Positions 43,089 to 50,468 of a stretch of 64,000 nt of DNA are shown here, piece after piece. This DNA comes from Bog-756 sp963806455 (lineage in GTDB: Bacteria; Actinomycetota; Acidimicrobiia; Acidimicrobiales; RAAP-2): assembly GCA_963806455.1 (NCBI GenBank), contig CAWDXZ010000002.1:868001-932000 (forward strand). The letters run 5' to 3'. The translations under genes were made by a program, and so were the position numbers. Below the pieces are notes generated by a model that was given only the letters and a program-made list of their open reading frames with translations, did not search any database and was not told the DNA's origin. Position 1 is the stretch's first letter. Every line of letters starts with the position of its first letter.

Positions 43089-43871
43089 TCAGGAGTGTCG
43101 TCGGCCGGCGCGCTGACGTAGGCCCTGACGCGCCTGACGGGCGCGCCAGGTCCTTCCGGACCGGCTGGCCAGCTCGCCTTGCCGACGGGCCCGCCACCGA
43201 GAGGGAGAGGTCGAGGCACGGCGTCCCCCGGCCCGCGCCGTGGTTCGGACCCGGCGGTGCCGTCGCGGCACGACGGCCGGCTCCGGCGCTTCGGCCAGTC
43301 GCCACACCTTGATGAAGCGACTGAGCGCGGTGCCCAGGGTGAGGCCCAGCATGGCCCAGAGGACCGGGACGAGGAGCACCGGGGAGAGGAGGCCGGCCCC
43401 GAGGAGGATCATGCGCTCGGCCCGTTCCATCAAACCCCCGCGGGCGGAGATCCCGAGCGACTCGGCCTTGGCCCGCTGATACGAGACGAGCGAAGTGGCG
43501 CCCAGCAGGGCGAAGGGCAGCAGCACCAGATGGCCGGGGTGGGCGGTGACGAGATACCAGGCCACGCCGCCGAGGATCAGGGCGTCGGCCACCCGGTCCG
43601 TCACCGAGTCGAAGAAGGCCCCGCGTACCGAGGCCGTCCCGGACGCTTTGGCCACCGGGCCGTCCAACAGGTCGTGCAGTCCGGTGAGGACGAGCAGCGG
43701 GATGGCCAGGCGCAGGTGGCCGGTGGCGATCGCCACCGCCGTGGCCGTGGCCGAGATGAGACCGGTGGCGGTGAGCGTGTCCGCCGTCACACCGAGCCGT
43801 TGCAGCCGGCGCCCCACCGGACCGGTGGTCCGGTCCACGGCGCCGCGCCATCGCCCGTCAAACATGGCCAT
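43089..43871 (-). CDS. CDP-alcohol phosphatidyltransferase, probable PI(-phosphate) synthase
   Basis: This 260-residue membrane enzyme should condense CDP-diacylglycerol with inositol phosphate (PgsA1 role), supplying PI for PIM. The signature region reads DLLDGPVAKASGTASVRG then AFFDSVTD. All four Asp and both Gly are at canonical spacing, but the usual AR is AK (AAA codon). Six helices cover about residues 30-195. A 65-residue Arg-rich tail (SPSRWRARRQGELASRSGRT) follows and is probably cytosolic. ATG 43871 or 43865 are both possible. The thrS-HIT-pgsA-patA-pimA order from mycobacteria is recognisable. Confidence 0.87.
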   Translation of the reverse strand: MAMFDGRWRGAVDRTTGPVGRRLQRLGVTADTLTATGLISATATAVAIATGHLRLAIPLLVLTGLHDLLDGPVAKASGTASVRGAFFDSVTDRVADALILGGVAWYLVTAHPGHLVLLPFALLGATSLVSYQRAKAESLGISARGGLMERAERMILLGAGLLSPVLLVPVLWAMLGLTLGTALSRFIKVWRLAEAPEPAVVPRRHRRVRTTARAGGRRASTSPSRWRARRQGELASRSGRTWRARQARQGLRQRAGRRHS

Positions 43872-43963
43872 TCCTCCAGAGGGGTCCCCCCGACCCTACC
43901 ATCTGCTTGCTGGAGCTAACACCATCGGGAGCCGACCGGCGGTGGGCGGGCAGGTCCGGCCCC

Positions 43964-44428
43964 TCAGAGGGCCAGCGGCCTGATCGGGGCCATGACCAGC
44001 GAAGGGTCCGCCTTCCAGTCCACCCCGGCGACGTCGATGTACAGCTCGACCTCGTTGCCGTCGGGGTCGAGGACATAAAGGCTGTGGGTGACCGTGTGGT
44101 CGCTGGCCCCGACGATCGTGACCCCGGCCTCCTGCAGCCGGGTCAGGGCCTCCCGCAGCTCCTCGTCGGTGTCCCCGACCTTGAGGCCGAAATGGTAGAG
44201 GCCGGTGTGACGGCCCTGGGGAGGCGGAGCCGCCCCCTCACCCACCTCGATGAGCAGGAGCTCGTGGTGGGTGCGCCCGGAGGTGAAGGCCGCCACCGGA
44301 GCGCCGGACACGTCGGGGAAGGCCGGTGCCCATCCCAGCAGGTCGCCGTAGAAGGCCGCCGACCTCTTGACGTCCCTCACATAGAGCACCAGGTGCCCGA
44401 GCTCTTTGACTTCCATCGCCGTGCTCAC
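43964..44428 (-). CDS. VOC superfamily (glyoxalase/dioxygenase-like) protein
   Basis: This is a 154-residue two-module VOC fold. Visible metal-site candidates are the His in ELGHLVLYVRD, the His in HTGLYHFGLKV and the Glu in LDPDGNEVELYIDVAG, the standard His-His-Glu pattern of extradiol dioxygenase-like proteins. The substrate is unknown. GTG 44428 overlaps the stop of a 29-codon ORF. An AAAGGAG sequence is better placed for ATG 44416, which may be the true start. Relative to the mycobacterial order this gene is an insertion between HIT and pgsA. Confidence 0.86.
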   Translation of the reverse strand: MSTAMEVKELGHLVLYVRDVKRSAAFYGDLLGWAPAFPDVSGAPVAAFTSGRTHHELLLIEVGEGAAPPPQGRHTGLYHFGLKVGDTDEELREALTRLQEAGVTIVGASDHTVTHSLYVLDPDGNEVELYIDVAGVDWKADPSLVMAPIRPLAL

Positions 44429-44514
44429 TCCTTTCCGGCCCCTTGAACACCGGCAGCTTGCCGCTCCTTGAACACCGGCAGGCCCGGGTCGATTCCGAAC
44501 TCGGCCGTCGTCAC
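44425..44514 (-). CDS. Possible 29-residue translationally coupled small ORF
   Basis: A GTG at 44514 overlaps the HIT-gene stop (GTGA), and the frame runs 29 codons to a TGA that overlaps the GTG start of the VOC gene (again GTGA). The peptide begins VTTAEFGIDPGLPVFKERQ and ends AGKE; no family is recognised. A 25-bp tandem duplication lies inside it, so the second half is out of register with the first. It may be a real small protein, a coupling device that carries ribosomes from HIT to VOC, or chance. Confidence 0.35.
   Translation of the reverse strand: MTTAEFGIDPGLPVFKERQAAGVQGAGKE
44432..44481 (-). repeat. 25-bp tandem duplication at the HIT/VOC junction
   Basis: The 16-mer CCTTGAACACCGGCAG occurs at 44441-44456 and again at 44466-44481, a period of 25 bp. 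The remaining nine bases of each unit are similar purine-rich stretches on the coding strand (GAGCGGCAAG-like and GGGCCGGAAAG-like), so a ribosome-binding-type segment is duplicated ahead of the VOC gene. Confidence 0.8.
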
Positions 44515-45050
44515 CCAGGCCAGGCGCCGCGCAGTCGCTCCCAGGTGACGGCCAGCGTCTCGGGCAGAACCCTGGTACCGGCCACCGCAGTCATGAAGTT
44601 GGTGTCGCCGTGCCAGCGGGGGACGGCGTGGAGATGCACGTGCCGGGGGATGCCCGCTCCGGCCGCCCGGCCCAGGTTGGCCCCCAGGTTGATGCCGTCG
44701 GGCCCGAGGGCGGCCTCGAGGGCCGACACCGCCCGGATGAGGACGGCCCACATCTCCGACCCCTCGCCATCGGTGAGGTCGGCCAGGGTGCCCACATGGC
44801 GCAGGGGCAGGACCATCAGATGCCCGCTGGCGTACGGGTAGGCATTGAGCACCACGTAGCTCTCCTCCCCGACCCAGACGACGCCGTTGTCGGCGGACGG
44901 CGGGCCGCCGGCCGCGATGCGGCAGAACACACAGTGTGCCGGGTCGTCGACCAGGGGCGAGTCCGCCCCGCCGGCCGGTCCCGCCTCGGCCGCCCCGACG
45001 GCAGTGACGTACTCTCCCCGCCAGCCGGCCCACAGGTGCTCGAGGCTCAC
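44511..45050 (-). CDS. HIT family protein (Ap4A phosphorylase-like)
   Basis: This 179-residue histidine-triad nucleotide hydrolase/phosphorylase shows CVFCRI near residue 40, the strand VLNAYPYASGHLMVLPLRHV and the catalytic triad GIPRHVHLHAVPRWHGDTNF. The mycobacterial homologue in the same place (Rv2613c) is an Ap4A phosphorylase. The GTG start at 45050 overlaps the thrS stop (GTGA), so expression is coupled to threonyl-tRNA synthetase, itself a known source of Ap4A. That functional link is inference. Confidence 0.92.
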   Translation of the reverse strand: MSLEHLWAGWRGEYVTAVGAAEAGPAGGADSPLVDDPAHCVFCRIAAGGPPSADNGVVWVGEESYVVLNAYPYASGHLMVLPLRHVGTLADLTDGEGSEMWAVLIRAVSALEAALGPDGINLGANLGRAAGAGIPRHVHLHAVPRWHGDTNFMTAVAGTRVLPETLAVTWERLRGAWPG

Positions 45051-47032
45051 GCCGGGTCGGTCGGCGTCCGCTCGCCGATCTCGTGCTCGAGCCGCTCCAC
45101 GAAGTCGACGACCGCCACCCCCCGATCGGGCCGCTCGCTCCCCCGCCGGTTGACCCCCACCGTGCCGGCCGCGACATCCTCGTCCCCCACCACCAGGATG
45201 TAGGGCACCTTCAGGAGCTTGGCCTTGCGGATCCGGGCCTTCAGGGGTTCGTCGGCGGGGTCGATCGTGACCCGGGCGCCCACGGCGGCCAGACGGTCCG
45301 CCACCTTGTGGGCATAGGGCTCGTGGTCGTCGCGCACGCCCAGCAACCGCACCTGCTCGGGGGCCAGCCAGGTCGGCAGGGCGCCGGCGTAGTGCTCGAG
45401 GAGGATGGCGAAGAACCGCTCCACCGAGCCGAACAGGGCTCGGTGGATCATGACCGGACGGTGCCGCCCGTTGTCGGCACCCACGTAGCCGAGGCCGAAC
45501 CGGCCCGGCTCCTGGAAGTCGAGCTGGATGGTCGACATCTGATGGGCGCGACCGATGGCATCGCGGGCTTGCACCGAGATCTTCGGACCGTAGAAGGCGC
45601 CGCCCCCCTCGTCCGGAACCACATCGAGGTCCATGGCCAGCGCCACGGCCCGGAGCTCCTCGGTGGCGTCGTCCCACTCCTCGGGCGCACCCACGGCCTT
45701 CCCCTCGGGCCGGGTCGAGAGCTCGAGGTAGAAGTCGGTCAGCCCGAAGTCGCGGAGCACCGACAGCACGAAGGACAGTGCGGTGTTGACCTCGTGGGCG
45801 ACCTGCTCACGGGTGCAGAAGATGTGCGCGTCGTCCTGGGTCATGCCGCGGACCCGGGTCAGCCCGTGCACGACCCCGGAGAGCTCGTAGCGATAGACGG
45901 TCCCGAACTCGAAGAGGCGCAGGGGCAGCTCGCGGTAGGAGCGCTGCCGGCTCTTGAACACCAGGATGTGGAACGGGCAGTTCATGGGCTTGAGGTAGTA
46001 CTGCTGCCCCCCGTCCAGCTCCATGGGCGGGAACATCCCCTCGGCGAACCAGTCGAGGTGGCCCGATGTCTCGAACAGCTCGGCCTTGGTGATGTGCGGG
46101 GTGAACACGAACTCGTATCCGGCCGCCTCGTGACGCCGGCGCGAGTAGTCCTCGATCAACTTGCGAACGATGCCGCCCTTGGGATGGAAAATGGCCAGAC
46201 CCGAGCCGATCTCGTCTGGGAACGAGAACAGGTCGAGCTCGGCGCCGATGCGGCGGTGGTCCCGACGCTCGGCCTCGGCCAGGCGGTGGAGGTGGTCGGC
46301 CAAGGCCCGCTCCGACTCCCAGGCCGTGCCGTAGATCCTCTGCAGCTGCGGCTTGTGCTCATCGCCCCGCCAGTAGGCCCCCGCCACCCGCATCAGGGCG
46401 AAATGGCCGAGCCGCCCGGTCGAGGGCACATGGGGTCCCCGGCACAGGTCGGTGAACGTCGGCGAGTTCCAGTACGTCGAGACGCGGGCCTCGCCTTTGC
46501 CGTCGGACGCCGCGTCCACCTCGTCGCGACCGGAACCGACCGCCTCGATGATCTCGCGCTTGAAGGGCTGACCCTCGAAGAGCGCCAGGCCCTCGTCGAG
46601 GGTGTGCTCGTGGCGGACGAAGGGCTGGTCCTCGGCGACGATCTCCCGCATGGTCGACTCGATGCGCTCGAGGTCCTCGTCGCTGAAGGTGGCGCCGCCC
46701 GGGAGCTCGAAGTCGTAGTAGAAGCCGTCTTCGATGACCGGGCCGATGGCGAAATGGGCCCCCGGCCACAGGCGAAGCACGGCCTGGGCCAGCACGTGGG
46801 CGCTCGAATGGCGGAGGATGGCCCGCCCGGCCTCGGAATCGGCGGTGATCACCGCCACCGCCGCCCCGTCGGGCAGTGGGGCGTCGAGGTCCACCTGGTC
46901 CCCGTCGAAGGTGGCTGCCAGGGCCGCCCGGGCCAGTCGGGGTCCGATGGACTCGGCCAGCTGGTACGCGGTGGTGCCCTCGTCGAACTCCTTGGTCGAG
47001 CCGTCGGGAAGTCGGACGCTGACGCCAGCCAT
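45047..47032 (-). CDS. thrS: Threonine--tRNA ligase
   Basis: This 661-residue class II synthetase starts with the TGS domain (VRLPDGSTKEFDEGTTAYQLA). The editing domain follows, with HSSAHVLAQAVLRLWPGAHF. The catalytic core has zinc-site residues in YLKPMNCPFHILVF, ELPLRLFEFGTVYRYELSG and TRVRGMTQDDAHIFCT. The anticodon domain closes with LLGVRDDHEPYAHKVADRL. The ATG at 47032 is preceded by GAGAAAGG at workable spacing; a further in-frame ATG at 47074 lies in the duplicated leader. It is followed by the coupled HIT gene. Confidence 0.96.
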   Translation of the reverse strand: MAGVSVRLPDGSTKEFDEGTTAYQLAESIGPRLARAALAATFDGDQVDLDAPLPDGAAVAVITADSEAGRAILRHSSAHVLAQAVLRLWPGAHFAIGPVIEDGFYYDFELPGGATFSDEDLERIESTMREIVAEDQPFVRHEHTLDEGLALFEGQPFKREIIEAVGSGRDEVDAASDGKGEARVSTYWNSPTFTDLCRGPHVPSTGRLGHFALMRVAGAYWRGDEHKPQLQRIYGTAWESERALADHLHRLAEAERRDHRRIGAELDLFSFPDEIGSGLAIFHPKGGIVRKLIEDYSRRRHEAAGYEFVFTPHITKAELFETSGHLDWFAEGMFPPMELDGGQQYYLKPMNCPFHILVFKSRQRSYRELPLRLFEFGTVYRYELSGVVHGLTRVRGMTQDDAHIFCTREQVAHEVNTALSFVLSVLRDFGLTDFYLELSTRPEGKAVGAPEEWDDATEELRAVALAMDLDVVPDEGGGAFYGPKISVQARDAIGRAHQMSTIQLDFQEPGRFGLGYVGADNGRHRPVMIHRALFGSVERFFAILLEHYAGALPTWLAPEQVRLLGVRDDHEPYAHKVADRLAAVGARVTIDPADEPLKARIRKAKLLKVPYILVVGDEDVAAGTVGVNRRGSERPDRGVAVVDFVERLEHEIGERTPTDPA

Positions 47033-47042
47033 GGGATTGCCT

Positions 47043-47080
47043 TTCTCATCCGGTGGTGGGGATGCTCTTCTCATCCGGTG
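47043..47080 (-). repeat. 25-bp-period duplication in the thrS leader
   Basis: TTCTCATCCGGTG occurs at 47043-47055 and 47068-47080. On the coding strand this duplicates CACCGGATGAGAA plus a following purine/CATCCC-like stretch, so the thrS ribosome-binding segment is present twice upstream of the start. The period equals that of the HIT/VOC duplication, although the sequences differ. Confidence 0.75.
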
Positions 47081-47099
47081 TCCGGGATGGCCGATGGGA

Positions 47100-48284
47100 T
47101 CACAGGGTAATGCCCAGCAGAGCGGCCCCCCGGGCCACCGGCCGGCCGGCCGCGGCCTCCCCGTCCAGGGCGGCCACAGCCCCGGGGGCGTCCAGGTCCT
47201 CGTCGAGGAACGCCCGCACCAGCGTCAGGCCGCGGTGCTCCCCGGCAGAGTCGGGCCCGTCGGCCGGGGCGGTGCGCCACGCCTCGAGCCGTCGGGCCGC
47301 CTCCGGCATGTCCGTCCCGGTCCACTCCCAATCGGACCGGTAGTGGTGGCCCAGGAGAGCGAGACGCACCGTCGCCGGCTCCCACTCCTTCAAGAGCTCA
47401 CCCACGAAGACCAGGTTGCCAAGGGACTTCGACATCTTCGTCCCGTTGAGCCCGACCAGGCCCACGTGCAGCCAGTGGCGCACGAATCGCTTGCCGGTGA
47501 CCGACTCGGACTGCGCCGTCTCGCACTCGTGGTGGGGGAAGACCAGGTCGCGGCCGCCGCCGTGCACATCGATGGTCTCCCCCAGCTCGCGGAGGGCCAG
47601 GGCCGAGCACTCGACGTGCCAGCCCGGGCGGCCCGGGCCCCAGCGCGATTCCCACGATGGCTCGTCCGCCAGCGAAGGCTGCCACAGCACGAAGTCGAGA
47701 GGATGCCGCTTGTTCGGGTCGTCGGGCTTCCCGCCCTGCTCGGCGGCCATGGCCACCATGGTCGCCGGGTCGAAATGGCTCAGGGAGCCGAACCGGGGGA
47801 ACCGGGTGACGTCGAAATAGACGGCCCCCCCGGCCTGGTAGGCGAAGCCCGAGTCGAGCACGGAGCCGATGAGGGTGAGGATCTCGGCGATGGCCGAGGT
47901 GGCCCGGGGCTCCGACCAGGCCGGGATGAGCCCGAGCGCGGCCATGTCGGCATCGAATCGGGCGATCTCCTCGGCGGCCAGGTCGAGGTAGTGGACGCCG
48001 AGCTGGCGCGCCTTTTGGAGGATGTCGTCGTCCACATCGGTGACATTGCGCACGCACCGGGTCTCGTGGCCGAGGTCGCGCAGCCGACGCTGCAGCAGGT
48101 CGAAGGTCAGGTAGACCTGGGCGTGCCCCAGATGGGCGGAGTCGTAGGGGGTGATCCCGCACGAATAGAGCGTGACCACCGGGCCGGCCTGCAGAGGGAC
48201 GACCGACGCTCGCGCCGTGTCGTAGAGCCGGACGCCTCCTTCTCCCCCGCCCACGGCTCCTGCTCCCTCCGGTTCAGCGGTCAC
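47100..48284 (-). CDS. mshC: Cysteine:glucosaminyl-inositol ligase MshC (mycothiol synthesis)
   Basis: This 394-residue CysRS-derived ligase joins cysteine to GlcN-inositol in mycothiol synthesis. VTLYSCGITPYDSAHLGHAQ is the MshC form of the first motif (true CysRS usually has CGPTVY); the zinc-site HVECSALAL, HGGGRDLVFPHHECETAQSE and the adenylate loop KMSKSLGN follow. It is far shorter than typical CysRS and lacks the anticodon domain, which supports MshC. GTG 48284 overlaps the npdG end by 11 bp. Other mycothiol genes are not in the window. Confidence 0.9.
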   Translation of the reverse strand: MTAEPEGAGAVGGGEGGVRLYDTARASVVPLQAGPVVTLYSCGITPYDSAHLGHAQVYLTFDLLQRRLRDLGHETRCVRNVTDVDDDILQKARQLGVHYLDLAAEEIARFDADMAALGLIPAWSEPRATSAIAEILTLIGSVLDSGFAYQAGGAVYFDVTRFPRFGSLSHFDPATMVAMAAEQGGKPDDPNKRHPLDFVLWQPSLADEPSWESRWGPGRPGWHVECSALALRELGETIDVHGGGRDLVFPHHECETAQSESVTGKRFVRHWLHVGLVGLNGTKMSKSLGNLVFVGELLKEWEPATVRLALLGHHYRSDWEWTGTDMPEAARRLEAWRTAPADGPDSAGEHRGLTLVRAFLDEDLDAPGAVAALDGEAAAGRPVARGAALLGITL

Positions 48285-48933
48285 CGAGACCGGGCAGCTG
48301 CACGGTGGCGTGCACCTTGTGCCGGATGTTGACGGTGATGAGCACGGCGGTGAACGCCTCGATGGGGCCGGCCTGGTCCAGGGTACCGGCGTCGACGCCC
48401 CGGAGCCCCTCGATCCGGTCGATCAGGGCCACGGTGGCCGCCGAGGCCTCCGGATGGTCCGAACAGACGAGGACGTCGGCCCGGACCGGTGACTCGAGCC
48501 TCTCCATCTCCGACGCCGGCAGATGATGAAACGACGCCGACACGAGCGACCCGGGCAGGGCGGCCTGGACCGATGCGGCCACCGAGCCCCGGGGGGGCAT
48601 CAGGGCGACGAAGGAGCGTCCCTCCCTCGCCAGGGCATTGGCCATCGACACCACGACCTTGCCGTCCAGGGCCGGGGCCAGCGGGCTGACCGTGTCGACG
48701 GCGCTGTCCCAGGGAGTGGCCACCACCACCAGGTCGCACGAGGCCGCCTCCTCGTTGGACCGCCCCGACACACGGAGCCGGCACCCGGGCCGGTCCGCCA
48801 CCATGGCCGCCGCCACGGCTCTGGCCCGATCGGGGTCCCGTGAGCCGATCACCGGCTCCTCTCCGGCCGCGGCCAGCCGCACCGCCAGGCCCCGCCCGGC
48901 CGGTCCGGTACCGCCCAGAATTCCGATCTGCAT
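48274..48933 (-). CDS. npdG: NADPH-dependent F420 reductase (Fno/NpdG-like)
   Basis: This 219-residue Rossmann protein starts IGILGGTGPAGRGLAVRLA. It carries the phosphate-binding IGSRDPDRARAVA typical of NADP-specific F420H2:NADP oxidoreductases, then VVVATPWDSAVDTV and the C-terminal F420-site stretch VSASFHHLPASEM. It would transfer hydride between NADPH and coenzyme F420, implying an F420-using metabolism. The ATG is 63 bp from divergent fabI. A small overlap with mshC suggests a shared redox-cofactor transcript. Confidence 0.92.
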   Translation of the reverse strand: MQIGILGGTGPAGRGLAVRLAAAGEEPVIGSRDPDRARAVAAAMVADRPGCRLRVSGRSNEEAASCDLVVVATPWDSAVDTVSPLAPALDGKVVVSMANALAREGRSFVALMPPRGSVAASVQAALPGSLVSASFHHLPASEMERLESPVRADVLVCSDHPEASAATVALIDRIEGLRGVDAGTLDQAGPIEAFTAVLITVNIRHKVHATVQLPGLGDR

Positions 48934-48996
48934 GTCCCCAACCCTTGCACACGGCGTTCCGGCCGGATGAACGGGTGACGGTAACCTGACCCGGTC

Positions 48997-49785
48997 ATGG
49001 GACTCCTCGAGGGCAAACGGATACTGGTGACCGGAGTGCTGACCGACGCCTCATTGGCCTTCGCCGTGGCGCGGACCGCCCAGCGAGAAGGGGCCGAGGT
49101 CGTCCTCAGCGGGGCGGGCCGCGGGCTGTCCCTCACCCGGCGCACGTCTCGCAAACTGCCGGTCGAGGCGGAGGTACTGGAGATCGACGTCACCAAGCCC
49201 GAGCAGTTGGCCGAGGCCGCCATCACGCTGAGTGCCGGGTGGGACCGCCTGGACGGGATGCTGCACGCCATCGGATACGCGCCCCCGGAGTGCCTGGGCG
49301 GCGACATGTTCCAGGCGGACTGGGAACAGGTGCAGATGGCCCTGCACGTGTCCGCCTATTCACTCAAGGCCCTGGTCGAGACGTTCAGGCCCCTCCTGGT
49401 GGCGGCCGGCAACGGCGGCCGGCCCGGCGCCTCGGTGGTGGGACTCGACTTCGACGCCAGCGTCGCCTGGCCCTCCTATGACTGGATGGGCGTGTCGAAG
49501 GCGGCCCTGGAGTCGATCTCCCGCTACCTGGCCCGTGATCTCGGGCCCGACCGGATACGGGTCAACCTGGTGGCGGCGGGCCCGATCAAGACCATGGCGG
49601 CCAAGTCGATCCCGGGCTTCACTTCCTTCGAGGACACCTGGTCCGAGCGGGCTCCCCTCGGCTGGGACGTGCTCGACACCGACGTGGTGGCCCGCGCCTG
49701 CACGGCCCTGCTCTCCGACCTCCTGCCCATGACCACGGGAGAGATCCTGCATGTGGACGGAGGACTCCATGCCGTCGGGGCCTGA
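48997..49785 (+). CDS. fabI: Enoyl-[acyl-carrier-protein] reductase (FabI/InhA-like)
   Basis: This 262-residue SDR-type enoyl reductase performs the last step of fatty-acid elongation. GKRILVTGVLTDASLAFAVA is the FabI/InhA nucleotide site, followed by DGMLHAIGYAP and the catalytic Tyr-x6-Lys in YDWMGVSKAALES, close to InhA. NLVAAGPIKTMAAKSIPGF and GEILHVDGGLHAVGA end the protein. TAACCT at 48982-48987 is a TANNNT -10 element ending 9 nt before the ATG with no clear -35, so the mRNA may be nearly leaderless. It likely runs into the next gene. Confidence 0.95.
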   Translation: MGLLEGKRILVTGVLTDASLAFAVARTAQREGAEVVLSGAGRGLSLTRRTSRKLPVEAEVLEIDVTKPEQLAEAAITLSAGWDRLDGMLHAIGYAPPECLGGDMFQADWEQVQMALHVSAYSLKALVETFRPLLVAAGNGGRPGASVVGLDFDASVAWPSYDWMGVSKAALESISRYLARDLGPDRIRVNLVAAGPIKTMAAKSIPGFTSFEDTWSERAPLGWDVLDTDVVARACTALLSDLLPMTTGEILHVDGGLHAVGA

Positions 49786-49841
49786 ACAGTCGGCCCGGCC
49801 CGACGAGCGGTGCCCGGACCGCACCGGACCGGGCTGAGGGG

Positions 49842-50294
49842 GTGGTCGTGACCGACGACAGCACCGCGGTCAGCAACCTGATCGCCACCTACGCCGAACG
49901 GGTCGACGCCGGGGACTTCGACGGGGTGGCCGACCTGCTGGCCGACGCCGGCGTGGGCGAGGGGGAGAGCCCGGCCCTCCTGCGGGGACGCGACGCACTA
50001 GCCGCCATGTTCGCCGCCACCACCCGCCGCTACCCCGACGGCACCCCCCGGACCAAGCACGTCACCACCAACCTGATCCTCGACGTCGACGTCGAAGCCG
50101 GCCGCGCCTCGGCCCGCTCGTACTGGATGGTCCTGCAGGCGGTCGAGGGCCTGCCCCTGCAGCCGATCCTGGCCGGCCGCTACCACGACCGGTTCGATCG
50201 GCCGGCCGGCATCTGGCGCTTCGCCGAGCGCCGCTACTTCATCGACCTGGTCGGGGACGTGAGCCGGCACATGCTCTCACGCCTGCCGAGCTGA
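49842..50294 (+). CDS. SnoaL-like (NTF2-fold) protein
   Basis: This 150-residue single-domain NTF2/SnoaL-like protein shows the helix-loop LIATYAERVDAGDFDGVADL, then LLRGRDALAAMFAATTRRYP, TKHVTTNLILDVDVEAGRAS and the terminal IWRFAERRYFIDLVGDV. Such proteins include cyclases, isomerases and dehydratases, and the reaction cannot be assigned. The start is GTG 49842, with GTG 49848 as alternative. It is 56 bp after fabI and shares its strand. Confidence 0.82.
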   Translation: MVVTDDSTAVSNLIATYAERVDAGDFDGVADLLADAGVGEGESPALLRGRDALAAMFAATTRRYPDGTPRTKHVTTNLILDVDVEAGRASARSYWMVLQAVEGLPLQPILAGRYHDRFDRPAGIWRFAERRYFIDLVGDVSRHMLSRLPS

Positions 50295-50313
50295 CCGGCC
50301 GGTGGCGGACGCC

Positions 50314-50349
50314 TTGACCCCGCCCGCCCCGAACCCTACGTTCCCTCGG
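50314..50349 (+). promoter_or_regulatory. Candidate sigma-70-type promoter for the acyl-CoA dehydrogenase gene
   Basis: TTGACC (50314-50319) and TACGTT (50337-50342) are separated by exactly 17 bp. A start near 50349 would leave a leader of about 120 nt before the ATG at 50469. The 50295-50468 interval holds no gene that I recognise. Confidence 0.5.
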
Positions 50350-50468
50350 GTCCGCAGACCGCGGGAGAGCCCGTGCGAGGAGATCGGGGTGGGACCTCTC
50401 GTCGACGTCATGGCCGTCGGAGGGCGCCGCCGCCGCCCTCGGGGTCTCCATCGAGAAGGAGTCACGGC

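Noticed and set aside
47100..48284. Annotation as cysteinyl-tRNA synthetase
   Set aside because: The protein stops after the KMSKS region without the anticodon-binding domain and has the CGITPYD form of the first motif, as in MshC.
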